Part shown: positions 45,024 to 53,318 of the stretch, piece by piece
How positions within the stretch are numbered: position 1 is the stretch's first letter
Layout: every line of letters begins with the position of its first letter
DNA from: Chloroflexota bacterium
GTDB taxonomy: Bacteria; Chloroflexota; Anaerolineae; 4572-78; J111
Length of the DNA: 64,000 bases
NCBI GenBank assembly: GCA_016860845.1
Contig: BOKF01000007.1
Location: forward strand, 124,001 to 188,000
Reading direction: 5' to 3'
Program-made: the position numbers and the translations under genes
The notes under the pieces: generated by a model
Told to the model about the DNA's origin: nothing
Database searches by the model: none
The model's input: only the letters and a program-made list of their open reading frames with translations

Positions 45024-45845
45024 ATGCCTATCCGACTTCTGGCTTTAGATTTAGACGGTACTATTTTAGCCGATTTGCACACCATTTCCCCACGCACTCA
45101 GGCGGCCATCAAAGGGGCGATAGAGCGGGGTGTTTACGTCAGCATTGCGACGGGCCGTGAATACGACATTACCCACAAATTTGTCGAGATGCTGGGCCTG
45201 ACCACCCCCACCATTTGCTGTCAGGGAGGACTGATTTTCAACGGCCATACCGGCGAAACCATCAACCACGACGGTTTGTCTGTGCCGTTGGCCCACCAGT
45301 TGATTGACCTGGCCCGTGCCCGCCGCCTGGCCCTGCACCTCTGTCTCGGCGGTTCAGGCACCTACACAGAATTTGCCACACCGTTCAGCCGCCAAATTCT
45401 GGAGGAGGTCGGGGGGGTGGTCGTAGAAGTGAGCGATCTCAAGCAGGTGGTGACGGTTCCACCCACCAAAGGATTGATCGTCCACCCGGCGGATGAAGCG
45501 GGGGCCTTGGTTACTGAGCTGCAAGCCACCTTAAATGGCAATCTCAGCGTCTTTCGCTCGCATACCATGCTGATTGAAGTCACCTCGCCCACAGTTTCCA
45601 AAGGGCATGCCCTGGCCTTTTTGGCTGACTACTATGGCATCCCTCAAAGCGAGGTGATGGCGATTGGCGACCAGGACAACGATGTTGAAATGATTGCCTG
45701 GGCCGGGCTGGGGGTGGCGATGGGCAACGCCTCTGCCGGGGCTAAAGCCGCAGCCGACGTTATTGCCCCTCCCTTGAGCGAAGAAGGAGCGGCCTGGGCA
45801 ATAGAAAAGTATATTCTACAGGGTAACAGGGTAGCAGAAGGGTAA
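45024..45845 (+). CDS. Cof-type HAD hydrolase
   Basis: 273 residues. Motif I LALDLDGTI (catalytic Asp pair), motif II SIATGRE, a C2-type cap (about 85-190), motif III Lys in SKGHAL and motif IV IGDQDNDVEMI. Cof-type HADs dephosphorylate small sugar phosphates or cofactors; substrate not readable. The last ~9 codons (LQGNRVAEG) are coded by the left arm of the period-8 hairpin at 45819-45877, so the natural C-terminus may have been replaced. Confidence 0.9.
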   Translation: MPIRLLALDLDGTILADLHTISPRTQAAIKGAIERGVYVSIATGREYDITHKFVEMLGLTTPTICCQGGLIFNGHTGETINHDGLSVPLAHQLIDLARARRLALHLCLGGSGTYTEFATPFSRQILEEVGGVVVEVSDLKQVVTVPPTKGLIVHPADEAGALVTELQATLNGNLSVFRSHTMLIEVTSPTVSKGHALAFLADYYGIPQSEVMAIGDQDNDVEMIAWAGLGVAMGNASAGAKAAADVIAPPLSEEGAAWAIEKYILQGNRVAEG

Positions 45846-45877
45846 ACCTGCTACCTTGCTACCCTGCAACCTTGCCT
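45819..45877. repeat. Period-8 hairpin overlapping the end of a gene
   Basis: Left arm AGGGTAAC AGGGTAGC AGAAGGGT; right arm CTGCTACC TTGCTACC CTGCAACC TTGCC. The HAD gene stop (45843-45845) lies between the arms. Confidence 0.7.
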
Positions 45878-45892
45878 CATAGGGATAACCGT

Positions 45893-46537
45893 ATGACCGA
45901 AATTCTCCCCGCCAACTCACCGCGAGCCATCAAACTTGCCCGCCGCCTGCTGCGCGAGGGAGAAGTGGTCGCGTTCCCCACCGATACCGTGTACGGCCTG
46001 GGGGCGAACGCTTTCGAGCGGTTTGCGGTGCGCCAGATTTTTGCCATCAAAGAGCGTCCCCCCGATAGAGCCTTGCCCGTGTTCATTTATCAGATTGACG
46101 ACTTGAATCTGGTGGCCCGGCACGTGCCCAACCAGGCCTGGCCCCTGTTACAGGCGCTCTGGCCAGGGGATTTGACCGTCGTTCTGCCCAAAAACCCGGC
46201 CTTGCCCGACGAAGTGACTACTGGAGAGCGCACTATCGCCGTGCGCATTCCCAACCATCCCGTTTGCCTGGAACTGGTGACTCAAGTGGGCCGCCCGCTA
46301 GCTGTTACCAGCGCTAACCTTTCCGGTCAGCCCACCCCCACTACGGCCCAGGCCGTGGCCGAGCAACTGCGCGGCCGCTTGCCCCTCATCCTCGACGGCG
46401 GCCCCAGCCCCACCACGTTACCGTCCAGCATCGTTGATTTGACCGTCACCCCACCCCGGCTGCTGCGCGAGGGACGGCTTACCCTGGACATGCTGCGAGA
46501 GTATCTGCCCGACCTACGCGGGAAGGATGAAGGATGA
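45893..46537 (+). CDS. tsaC: L-threonylcarbamoyladenylate synthase
   Basis: About 214 residues from ATG 45893 (MTEILPANSPRAIKLARRLLREG). YrdC/Sua5 domain with GEVVAFPTDTVYGLGANAF, FAIKERPPDRALPVF and AVRIPNHPVCLELV...PLAVTSANLSGQPTPTTA. It makes threonylcarbamoyl-AMP for t6A at position 37 of ANN-reading tRNAs. No C-terminal Sua5 extension, so the short TsaC form. The last few codons (KDEG) fall in the next period-7 hairpin. Confidence 0.93.
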   Translation: MTEILPANSPRAIKLARRLLREGEVVAFPTDTVYGLGANAFERFAVRQIFAIKERPPDRALPVFIYQIDDLNLVARHVPNQAWPLLQALWPGDLTVVLPKNPALPDEVTTGERTIAVRIPNHPVCLELVTQVGRPLAVTSANLSGQPTPTTAQAVAEQLRGRLPLILDGGPSPTTLPSSIVDLTVTPPRLLREGRLTLDMLREYLPDLRGKDEG

Positions 46538-46594
46538 GGGCGGAAGGATGAAAAAATGAGTGATTCATCCTTCCGCCTTCCGCCTTCCGCCTTC
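46521..46594. repeat. Period-7 hairpin spanning two gene ends
   Basis: Left arm AGGATGA AGGATGA GGGCGGA AGGATGA; right arm TTCATCC TTCCGCC TTCCGCC TTCCGCC. It codes for the last residues of tsaC and, through the right arm, residues 3-12 of the next glycosyltransferase (SSFRLPPSAF in frame). Confidence 0.8.
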
Positions 46595-47788
46595 GGGATA
46601 GACGCCAGCCGGGCCGCCCGCGCTCACCGCACCGGCACAGAGATTTATTCGCTGGAATTGATCAAGGCATTGGCTCAACTGGCTTCGCCTGACCGCCGTT
46701 TCCGGCTTTATACCCCTCATCCCCCGCAACCTACCGCCTGGCCGGACTCGCCCTACGTCGAAACGCGGGTCATTTCCTGGCCGCGCCTGTGGACTCACCT
46801 GCGCCTGGCGGCAGAGCTGCACCTGCATCCGCCCGACGTCCTGTTTGTGCCGGCTCACGTTCTACCCCTGTCATGCCCGGTTCCCGCTGTCGTCACCGTT
46901 CATGATCTGGGCTATTTGCACTACCCCGCAGCGCACCGCCCTTTTGACCGCTGGTACCTTAATTGGACCACCCGCCGCCATACTCGCGTTGCCCACCATC
47001 TTATTGCCGACTCCCAGGCGACCAAAAATGATTTGATTGATTTTTACGGAGCCAAGCCCGATCAAATCAGCGTAGTCTACCTGGGCCGCGATGAAACCCT
47101 GGCCCCTGTTACCGACCCGCCAGTGATCGCCGCAGCAAAGGTCAAGTACAACATTAGCGGCGAGTACTTCTTTTACCTGGGAACGCTCCAGCCGCGCAAG
47201 AATCTGGTCCGCCTGGTTGAGGCTTTTCATTCAGCTCTTAGCCTTCTGCCAGACGAGTCCTTAAAGCTGGTTATTGCCGGGCGGCAGGGCTGGCTTTACG
47301 CCGACATTTTTGAGCGGGTGCGGCAACTGGGCTTGACCAATCGCATTCTCTTTCCCGGCTTCATCGCCGAGGCCGACAAACCTGCTCTTCTTTCCGGCGC
47401 GCTGGCCTACGTCTGCCCTTCGTTATATGAAGGTTTTGGCCTGCCCGTGCTGGAAGCGATGGCCTGCGGCGCGCCGGTGCTGACCAGCACTGTCTCCTCA
47501 CTGCCGGAGGTGGCCGGGCCGGCTGCGCTGCTGGTTGACCCGCGAGATACAGGCCAGATTGCTACGGGATTGGTTCAACTTGCCACTAACGCTGATCTGC
47601 GCTACCGCCTGGTTGAACAGGGATTTCGCCAAATTCTGCAATTCTCCTGGGCGCAAGCAGCAGAGCAAGTGCTGGAAATACTGGAAGCAGTAGCCAGTAG
47701 TCAGAGGTCAGTAGCCAGACAAAAAACCACTTACACTCATTCTCAAACTGAGTTAGAGGACGAGAAAGGTGGAAATAAGGTCCGATGA
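46556..47788 (+). CDS. Glycosyltransferase family 4 (GT-B fold)
   Basis: 410 residues. The family part starts at GIDASRAARAHRTGTEIYSLELI (residue 14 on), with YLGTLQPRKNLVRLVEAF and the EX7E motif EGFGLPVLEAMACGAPV. Residues 1-13 are coded by a period-7 hairpin. The C-terminal ~35 residues (from AVASSQRSVARQK) are coded by AGTAGCC/AGTAGTC/AGAGGTC-type heptamers and by the left arm of a period-10 hairpin, so both ends look repeat-derived. Paralogue of the gene at 4015. It overlaps the next GT by four bases. Confidence 0.85.
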   Translation: MSDSSFRLPPSAFGIDASRAARAHRTGTEIYSLELIKALAQLASPDRRFRLYTPHPPQPTAWPDSPYVETRVISWPRLWTHLRLAAELHLHPPDVLFVPAHVLPLSCPVPAVVTVHDLGYLHYPAAHRPFDRWYLNWTTRRHTRVAHHLIADSQATKNDLIDFYGAKPDQISVVYLGRDETLAPVTDPPVIAAAKVKYNISGEYFFYLGTLQPRKNLVRLVEAFHSALSLLPDESLKLVIAGRQGWLYADIFERVRQLGLTNRILFPGFIAEADKPALLSGALAYVCPSLYEGFGLPVLEAMACGAPVLTSTVSSLPEVAGPAALLVDPRDTGQIATGLVQLATNADLRYRLVEQGFRQILQFSWAQAAEQVLEILEAVASSQRSVARQKTTYTHSQTELEDEKGGNKVR

Positions 47789-47840
47789 GTTCCCCTCCGT
47801 TCCCCTCCGTTTCATCAGATTCCTCCGAGTTCCTTCAGCC
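47686..47840. repeat. Periodic repeats at the junction of two glycosyltransferase genes
   Basis: AGTAGCC-type heptamers at about 47690-47720, then purine words ten bases apart (AGGACGAGAA, AGGTGGAAAT, AAGGTCCGAT, 47757-47786), then GTTCCCCTCC twice and TCC words ten bases apart (47789-47838). The last two parts form hairpin arms and encode the Pro/Ser-rich N-terminus of the downstream protein. Confidence 0.6.
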
Positions 47841-48594
47841 GCCCCCACCTTCTATTCCCCCCGCCGCCGCCATTCTTGGCGTTAAAGTCCACGCGCTGAC
47901 CAACACCCAAACGCTGGCCTTGATTGAAGCGTTTATTGCCAGCGGCCAACCGCACCAGCTCTGCACAGTAAACCCGGAGTTTGTCGTCGCTGCGCAGCAT
48001 GACGAGGAGTTTCGGCAGATTATCAATGCCGCTGCCCTGGCTCTGCCCGATGGGATTGGGCTGCTCAAGGCGGCCCGGTTCCTGCGGACAACACCTCTTC
48101 CAGAGCGCGTCCCCGGCTCTGACTTGGTCGTGCGCCTGGCCGAGTTATCCCACCAAAAGGGGTACCGGCTGTACTTCTTGGGGGCGCGGGAGGGAGTGGC
48201 CGAACAGGCGGCGGCGAAACTCAAGGAGAAATATCCTAACCTGAGCGTGGTCGGCTGCTACGCCGGTTCGCCGGCCATCGAAGAAAATGAGGCTATTGTC
48301 CAGCGCATCTTGCCCACCCAGCCCGACATCCTGTTAGTGGCTTACGGCGCGCCCAAACAGGACAAATGGATTGCCCGCAACCTGGAGCGGCTGCACATTC
48401 CGGTTTGCATGGGCGTTGGCGGCTCTTTGGATTTTATTGCCGGGACGAGCAAGCGCGCCCCGGTCTGGCTGCAGCGGCTCGGCCTGGAGTGGTTCCACCG
48501 CCTGCTGACCCAACCCTGGCGCTGGCGGCGCATCTGGAACGCCGTCCCTCGCTTTAGCTGGCTGGTATTTTGGAGCAAGTTTAAGCCAAAATGA
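47785..48594 (+). CDS. WecG/TagA/CpsF-family glycosyltransferase (GT26)
   Basis: 269 residues. After a low-complexity Ser/Pro N-terminus (about 1-28, repeat-encoded) the GT26 domain runs ILGVKVHALTNTQTLALIEAFI, CTVNPEFVVAAQHD, ALPDGIGLLKAARFL, RVPGSDLV, YFLGAREGVAEQAAAKL and VAYGAPKQDKWIARNL...GVGGSLDFIAGTSKRAP. The family adds ManNAc(A) or glucose-type sugars to lipid-linked GlcNAc in teichoic acid, ECA or capsule assembly. ATG overlaps the previous gene (ATGA). Confidence 0.9.
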   Translation: MSSPPFPSVSSDSSEFLQPPPPSIPPAAAILGVKVHALTNTQTLALIEAFIASGQPHQLCTVNPEFVVAAQHDEEFRQIINAAALALPDGIGLLKAARFLRTTPLPERVPGSDLVVRLAELSHQKGYRLYFLGAREGVAEQAAAKLKEKYPNLSVVGCYAGSPAIEENEAIVQRILPTQPDILLVAYGAPKQDKWIARNLERLHIPVCMGVGGSLDFIAGTSKRAPVWLQRLGLEWFHRLLTQPWRWRRIWNAVPRFSWLVFWSKFKPK

Positions 48595-48626
48595 CCGGCG
48601 TTCCCCCAAAATTCCCTCTCAAACTA

Positions 48627-48655
48627 TGGACGAAAATAAAATATTATGTTATATT
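48627..48655 (+). promoter_or_regulatory. Candidate leaderless promoter of the amidase gene
   Basis: TGGACG (48627-48632, 4/6 to -35), a 17-base spacer and TATATT (48650-48655), six bases before the ATG at 48662. Confidence 0.45.
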
Positions 48656-48661
48656 TGTATT

Positions 48662-49432
48662 ATGTATAGTTATCGGCCCAAGCCGGCCCAACCGATTCGG
48701 CAGACGACTCCACACGGTCAGCGGACGATGTTCTCGCTGGTTTTTATGGTTTTGAGCATCATGGGCATCCTGATGGGGTTCAGGCTCTTTGAGCCGGAGG
48801 TGCAGCCCGTCATAAAAATTGCCCCACCCCCACCCACCACCGATGCGCCGTCACTGGCCCCGACGGTCAGCGTAGCCGACAATCCCCTGCCGACGCGCGA
48901 CCCATTCCGGCCCCTGGTTGGGGTCGTTGCCGGCCACCGGGGTTACGATCCCGGCGCTGTTTGCCCCGACGGGCTGACCGAAGCCGATGTAAATTACCGC
49001 ACGGCGCAGGAAGTGGTTGATTTGTTGGAGCGGCGGGGGGTTCAATCGGTCCTGCTGGATGAGTTTGATGACCGGCTGGATGGGTTCCTGGCCGATGCCT
49101 TGATCAGCATTCACGCCGATAGCTGCATGGTTCCCGGCGCGAGCGGTTTCAAAGTTGCCCGGGCCACCGACAGCGCCATTCCCGACGCCGAAGACAAATT
49201 AGTCTCTTGCCTTTATCAAGAATATGGTGACTACACCGGCCTGCCCGAACATCTCAGCAGCGTCACCGATAATATGACCAAGTATCACGCCTTCAGAGAA
49301 ATTGACCGGATGACTCCCGGCGCGATCATCGAACTGGGCTTTCTGCTCGACGACCGGGACCTGCTGGAGAACAAGCCCAAAATCCTGGCGCGGGGCGTTG
49401 CCGCCGGGATTCTCTGCTTTTTGGGCAAATAA
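48662..49432 (+). CDS. N-acetylmuramoyl-L-alanine amidase (Amidase_3)
   Basis: About 256 residues from ATG 48662 (MYSYRPKPAQ); twelve more codons are open to an ATG at 48626, which overlaps the promoter. One membrane anchor at about 25-45 (LVFMVLSIMGILMGF), a Pro/Thr linker, then the zinc amidase domain with VVAGHRGYDPGAVCPDGLTEADVN (His, Glu region), ALISIHADSCM (His) and PGAIIELGFLLDDRDLL (catalytic Glu). It cleaves the amide between MurNAc and the stem peptide, or a related envelope substrate. Confidence 0.85.
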   Translation: MYSYRPKPAQPIRQTTPHGQRTMFSLVFMVLSIMGILMGFRLFEPEVQPVIKIAPPPPTTDAPSLAPTVSVADNPLPTRDPFRPLVGVVAGHRGYDPGAVCPDGLTEADVNYRTAQEVVDLLERRGVQSVLLDEFDDRLDGFLADALISIHADSCMVPGASGFKVARATDSAIPDAEDKLVSCLYQEYGDYTGLPEHLSSVTDNMTKYHAFREIDRMTPGAIIELGFLLDDRDLLENKPKILARGVAAGILCFLGK

Positions 49433-49441
49433 AGGGCGAGA

Positions 49442-49515
49442 GGTGACTGGCACTTGGTTAGTCCATAAATTGGCATTTTTAGTCACCTCGCTAGACGAGG
49501 AAAGTGCCAGTCACC
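49442..49515. repeat. 74-bp palindromic element, copy A
   Basis: Perfect 14-bp terminal inverted repeats GGTGACTGGCACTT / AAGTGCCAGTCACC. The same ends, the inner GGTTAG and the right flank TGA(A/G)TAGTAAC recur in copy B at 54477. No coding capacity. Located just after the amidase gene. Confidence 0.85.
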
Positions 49516-49544
49516 TGAATAGTAACAAATCGAGATGGGCTTGA

Positions 49545-50888
49545 TTAGGCCTGGTTGCCTCCCCCGCTGGTGTAAGGATAGTTAGCCTTGACCGCTTTGA
49601 CCGCATCCTGGAAACGGTTGAGCGTTTCGTCAATCAGGCTCTCGTCGTGGGCCTCACACAAGAACCAGGGTTCGCGCGCGTCAATTTCGGCCCAAACCCC
49701 ATGTTCATACATGTGGAAGAGGATGGCGTTGTAAACCTCGTCGTTATGATGGGCCATGCCCCGGTAATCGGTGATTTTTTCCTCAGTAATCAAAAAGCCG
49801 GGCATATTGGGGTGCCCCGTCATTTGATGGGGAAAATCGGCATCGCTTAGGATTTCGCTCAGGCCGCTCTTGAGCCGCTGGCCGCGTTTAGCCAGGTTAG
49901 CCAGCACCGGGCTGGCTGCCAAAATATCCAACACGGCGTTGGCTGCGGCCATGCTCAGAGCGTTGCCGCCATAGGTGCCAGCGTGAGCCACACTGCCCGG
50001 ACCGATAAGCTCCATGATTTCCCGCTTGCCGCCAAAAACAGCCACCGGGTAGCCATTCCCCAGGCTTTTGGCATAGGCCGAAATATCAGAAATAACACCG
50101 TAAGCTTCGCGCGCGCCGCCGTTGGCCAACCGAAAACCGGTTTTAACCTCGTCAAAAATCAAAACTATGCCGTATTCGTCGCACACTTTACGCAGGTGGG
50201 CTAGAAAGCCGGGTTCGGCTTCCAGGCCGGCGCTGTTGCCCAAAGCCGGCTCGACCATAATCGCCGCGATTTCCCAATATCGTTCTTTAACCACCCGCTC
50301 AACCGCTTCAGAATCATTAAAAGGCAGGGTAATCACATAGTCGCGAATGCCTTTGGGTATGCCGGAGCCAACCTGAACCGCAACCGGGCTGCGCCGCGCC
50401 CCCAGCGACTTAAGGTTAGAGGAGGCGGTGCTGAAGAGAGCATAATCGTGCATGCCATGATACTGGCCCTCAAACTTGATAAACTTCTCCCGGCCCGTAT
50501 AGGCGCGGGCTACGCGCAAAGAGTGCATCGTGGCTTCAGTGCCGGTGTTGCTGAAGCGCAGCATTTCCATACCGGGGACCATCTGGCATATTTTTTCAGC
50601 CACAACCACTTCAAGTTCAGTGCAGGCAGCAAAGATAGTTCCGTCTTCGATAACCGCATGCACGGCCTGATTGACCCGTTCATCGGCATGGCCTAAAATC
50701 ATCGGCCCCCAGCCAAGACGATAATCAATAAATTCGTTGCCATCAACATCCCACACTTTGGCCCCTTTACCTCGGGCGACCACCGGCGTGGTAGTGGGAC
50801 TCCAATAGCGAAAATTTGAACTCACACCCTTGGACATAACCTTCATGGCGCGATCATAAATCTGTTGGGCTTTTTCTCGTTTCAACAT
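49545..50888 (-). CDS. Class III aminotransferase, glutamate-1-semialdehyde mutase-like
   Basis: 447 residues from ATG 50888, with AGGAG ten bases upstream; a longer frame to 50945 is part of a hairpin. Fold-type I PLP enzyme: FSNTGTEATMHSLRVARAYTG (phosphate-binding), IMVEPALGNSAG, LIFDEVKTGFR (Asp on the PLP nitrogen) and the Lys in SAYAKSLGNGYPVAVFGG. Sequence style is that of glutamate-1-semialdehyde 2,1-aminomutase and related omega-aminotransferases. No hem genes are near; agmatinase and polyamine transport are, so a role in amine metabolism is possible. Confidence 0.83.
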   Translation of the reverse strand: MLKREKAQQIYDRAMKVMSKGVSSNFRYWSPTTTPVVARGKGAKVWDVDGNEFIDYRLGWGPMILGHADERVNQAVHAVIEDGTIFAACTELEVVVAEKICQMVPGMEMLRFSNTGTEATMHSLRVARAYTGREKFIKFEGQYHGMHDYALFSTASSNLKSLGARRSPVAVQVGSGIPKGIRDYVITLPFNDSEAVERVVKERYWEIAAIMVEPALGNSAGLEAEPGFLAHLRKVCDEYGIVLIFDEVKTGFRLANGGAREAYGVISDISAYAKSLGNGYPVAVFGGKREIMELIGPGSVAHAGTYGGNALSMAAANAVLDILAASPVLANLAKRGQRLKSGLSEILSDADFPHQMTGHPNMPGFLITEEKITDYRGMAHHNDEVYNAILFHMYEHGVWAEIDAREPWFLCEAHDESLIDETLNRFQDAVKAVKANYPYTSGGGNQA

Positions 50889-50915
50889 AAATTCAATCTC
50901 CTGGTACGCTTCACC

Positions 50916-50940
50916 GCAGAGACGCCTTTTGCGTCTCTGC
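50916..50940. repeat. Perfect 10-bp hairpin upstream of the aminotransferase
   Basis: GCAGAGACGC, loop CTTTT, GCGTCTCTGC. On the minus strand it lies in the 5' leader, about 17 bases before the ribosome-binding site. Confidence 0.7.
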
Positions 50941-51277
50941 ATCATTGTTATATTATTATCCGGCAGGGAAAGACAGCATCGGGTCCAGGCCGGGACTCGC
51001 TATCCGGCTGGATCAACGCTTAACAGCACTTCAGACGGCGTGCAGTGGCGTCAGGGCGAGCTTTAACCAAAATGGTCGGCGTAACGTAAGACTAACTTCA
51101 TCGTTAGGTGTCCTTAATTGCTTTTTACAGCAACAGCCCTAAAGCAGACGCCACTCTGCATGCTTAATTTGGAGAGCGGGCACTGTGGCCCTGGTGAAAA
51201 AGTCATAAAGATGGGTAATTTTTACGAAGCACGGCCATTGTAGCCGAGACCGGAAAAAAGAGCAAGGAGGCAAAACC
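50941..51277. other. 337-bp divergent intergenic region
   Basis: Between the aminotransferase (minus) and agmatinase (plus). I see no convincing RNA gene or consensus promoter. An AGGAGG at about 51267 serves the agmatinase GTG. Confidence 0.5.
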
Positions 51278-52171
51278 GTGTCAAAACTTGTCGAACACCG
51301 CGCTTTGTGGAGCGGGCTGGTCAGCCAGGCCGCTGACGCCGAAATTGGCGTGCTGGGTGTGCCTTTTGATAACGCGGTTAGTTGGCGGGGGGGGGCGCGC
51401 CATGCCCCGCAACGCATCCGCAGCATCACCCCCCATCTGGGCTTGACCACCGAAGAGGGTGTCCTGTTAAAAATTCACGTGAAAGATTACGGCGATGTGG
51501 AAACGGATTTGAACTGGGAACGCTTTTTTGAGACGACGGAGGCAAGCGCCGCAGAAATCATCCAGGGCAAGCACAGCTTGGCTTTCTTTTTAGGCGGCGA
51601 CCACAGTGTGGGTATTCCCTTGTTCAAAGCGTTTGCCAAAAGTTTCACCGGGCCGGTTGGTTACATTCAGTTCGACTCTCACGCCGATTTGGCCGATAAC
51701 TTTGAGGGCCATCCCTGGAGCCACGCCAACACCGCCCGCCGCAACCTGGACCAGCCCAATCTCTCACCTACTCACCTGGCATTTGTCGGGCTGCGCTCCT
51801 TTTTGACCGAAGAACTTGACTATTACGCTACCCACCCTGAAATCGGCTGGCACACGGCCCGCAGCGCTTACCGGCGCGGCATCGAAGCCATCGCCCGCGA
51901 TGTCATTCGCCAGATGCAGGGCGTCGAGGCGGTTTACATGAGCCTGGATATTGACGGGATTGATCCCTCCTGCACTCCCGGTACCGGCACCCCGGAACAC
52001 GGCGGCCCGACCACCCGCGAGTGCCTGGAATTTTTGCGCCTGATCTTTGCCAACTTACCCATCCGCGCCATGGATATCGTGGAAGTTAGCCCTCCGCTGG
52101 ACCTCTCTGATGTCACCTCGCTGGCCGCTTTAAAGGTGATGTATGAGGTGTTTGGCTTTGTGCAAGGGTAG
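51278..52171 (+). CDS. speB: Agmatinase / ureohydrolase family
   Basis: 297 residues. Manganese motifs GGDHSVGIPL (His), FDSHADLAD (Asp/His; most homologues have DAHxD) and MSLDIDGIDPSCTPGTGTPEHGG (two Asp). It hydrolyses agmatine to putrescine and urea, or a related guanidino compound. GTG start with AAGGAGG nine bases upstream. Three bases separate it from the FRG-domain gene, so they are co-transcribed; the polyamine transporter lies a few kb downstream. Confidence 0.88.
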   Translation: MSKLVEHRALWSGLVSQAADAEIGVLGVPFDNAVSWRGGARHAPQRIRSITPHLGLTTEEGVLLKIHVKDYGDVETDLNWERFFETTEASAAEIIQGKHSLAFFLGGDHSVGIPLFKAFAKSFTGPVGYIQFDSHADLADNFEGHPWSHANTARRNLDQPNLSPTHLAFVGLRSFLTEELDYYATHPEIGWHTARSAYRRGIEAIARDVIRQMQGVEAVYMSLDIDGIDPSCTPGTGTPEHGGPTTRECLEFLRLIFANLPIRAMDIVEVSPPLDLSDVTSLAALKVMYEVFGFVQG

Positions 52172-52174
52172 CTT

Positions 52175-52957
52175 ATGGAAGTACGGGTAAACAGTTGGAA
52201 TGAACTCCAGGATCAATTATTTACTGACTCGTGGCAGCAAAAGCTGCGACGGTTCCGCTCACCTTACGTGTTTCGCGGTCTCTCCAATGCCGCTTACAAC
52301 CTGGAATCGTCCTTAATCCGCCAACGGGGCAACTTTGCTGAACTGGAACCGCACCTGCTGCGAAACTTCAGGAAGTATGCTCACCGCGATATCGTCGAGC
52401 GCGATACGCTCTGGCATTGGTTAAGCCTGGCCCAACATCATGGCTTACCCACCCGGTTGCTCGACTGGACGGTTTCACCCCTGGTGGCGGCCCACTTTGC
52501 CACCGCCCACCTGGACAGTTTTACCATTGATGGCGCTATCTGGGCCGTCAATCACCTCAAAGCGCACCAACTGCTGCCCGACCCGCTCAAAGCAGCGCTG
52601 CGCCAGGAAGGGGCTGACTACTTTACCGTCGAAATGCTGGCGCAGGTGGTTGACTCCCTCAAAGAGCTGGATGCCCTGACTCCCCCCCAGTTTGTCGTCT
52701 TCTTTGAGCCGCCCTCAATTGACGACCGGATTGTCAACCAATTTGCCCTCTTTTCGGTAATGCCCGATCCCCGCGCAGTGCTTGATGACTGGCTGCAAGC
52801 CCATCCCGCTATGTGGCGCAAAATTGTTATTCCGGCTGAATTGAAATGGGAGATTCGTGACAAACTCGACCAGGCCAACATCACCGAAAGGGTTCTTTTT
52901 CCCGGCCTGGATGGCTTAAGCACCTGGCAAAAGCGCTATTATACCCCGCGGAGCTGA
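52175..52957 (+). CDS. FRG-domain protein
   Basis: 260 residues. The FRG signature is clear: YVFRGLSNAAYNLESSLIRQ (about 29-48) and WLSLAQHHGLPTRLLDWTVSPLVAAHFAT (about 80-108). The biochemical role of FRG domains is not established; many are in phage-defence or toxin contexts. Here it is the second gene of an operon with agmatinase, three bases after its stop, which is an unusual setting. Confidence 0.85.
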   Translation: MEVRVNSWNELQDQLFTDSWQQKLRRFRSPYVFRGLSNAAYNLESSLIRQRGNFAELEPHLLRNFRKYAHRDIVERDTLWHWLSLAQHHGLPTRLLDWTVSPLVAAHFATAHLDSFTIDGAIWAVNHLKAHQLLPDPLKAALRQEGADYFTVEMLAQVVDSLKELDALTPPQFVVFFEPPSIDDRIVNQFALFSVMPDPRAVLDDWLQAHPAMWRKIVIPAELKWEIRDKLDQANITERVLFPGLDGLSTWQKRYYTPRS

Positions 52958-53318
52958 GCTTGGGTTATTTTATCTTCTGAGGAGTGTTCACGAACCTGTG
53001 GTACACCACCAAGGATGAAAATGGATCCAAAGCTTGCTTTGGTTTATTGGCAAACCAAGGTTTGCACTCCAGGTTTATTTTCGAGGAGCGTTTCAGTCTT
53101 GGGGCAAATTTGAATCGCTGAGGGGGCTGGTTGCCACTGAATTTGATACTTTCTCAGCGACATCAGTCTATTCAACGGATTCAGTGATTCAAAGAACTAA
53201 ACTCGCCCCCAATTTGAAATGTTCTCATCTCCTGGCGCGCTTTTGCTTCTACCCCAACTTGGACTAAAATAGACTCGTCCCCTGTGCCGATTTATTTAGC
53301 CACAAAAGGAGAATAATT
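52958..53318. other. 361-bp intergenic region with a candidate promoter
   Basis: TTGCTT (53246-53251), a 16-base spacer and TAAAAT (53268-53273) lie about 45 bases before the DUF937 gene. A small TTTGGTTT/AAACCAA hairpin is near 53035-53060. A 76-codon frame inside (53034-53267) has no ribosome-binding site and no family features. Confidence 0.45.

Noticed and set aside
53034..53267. 76-codon frame before the DUF937 gene
   Set aside because: No ribosome-binding site, unusual composition, and it overlaps the candidate promoter.
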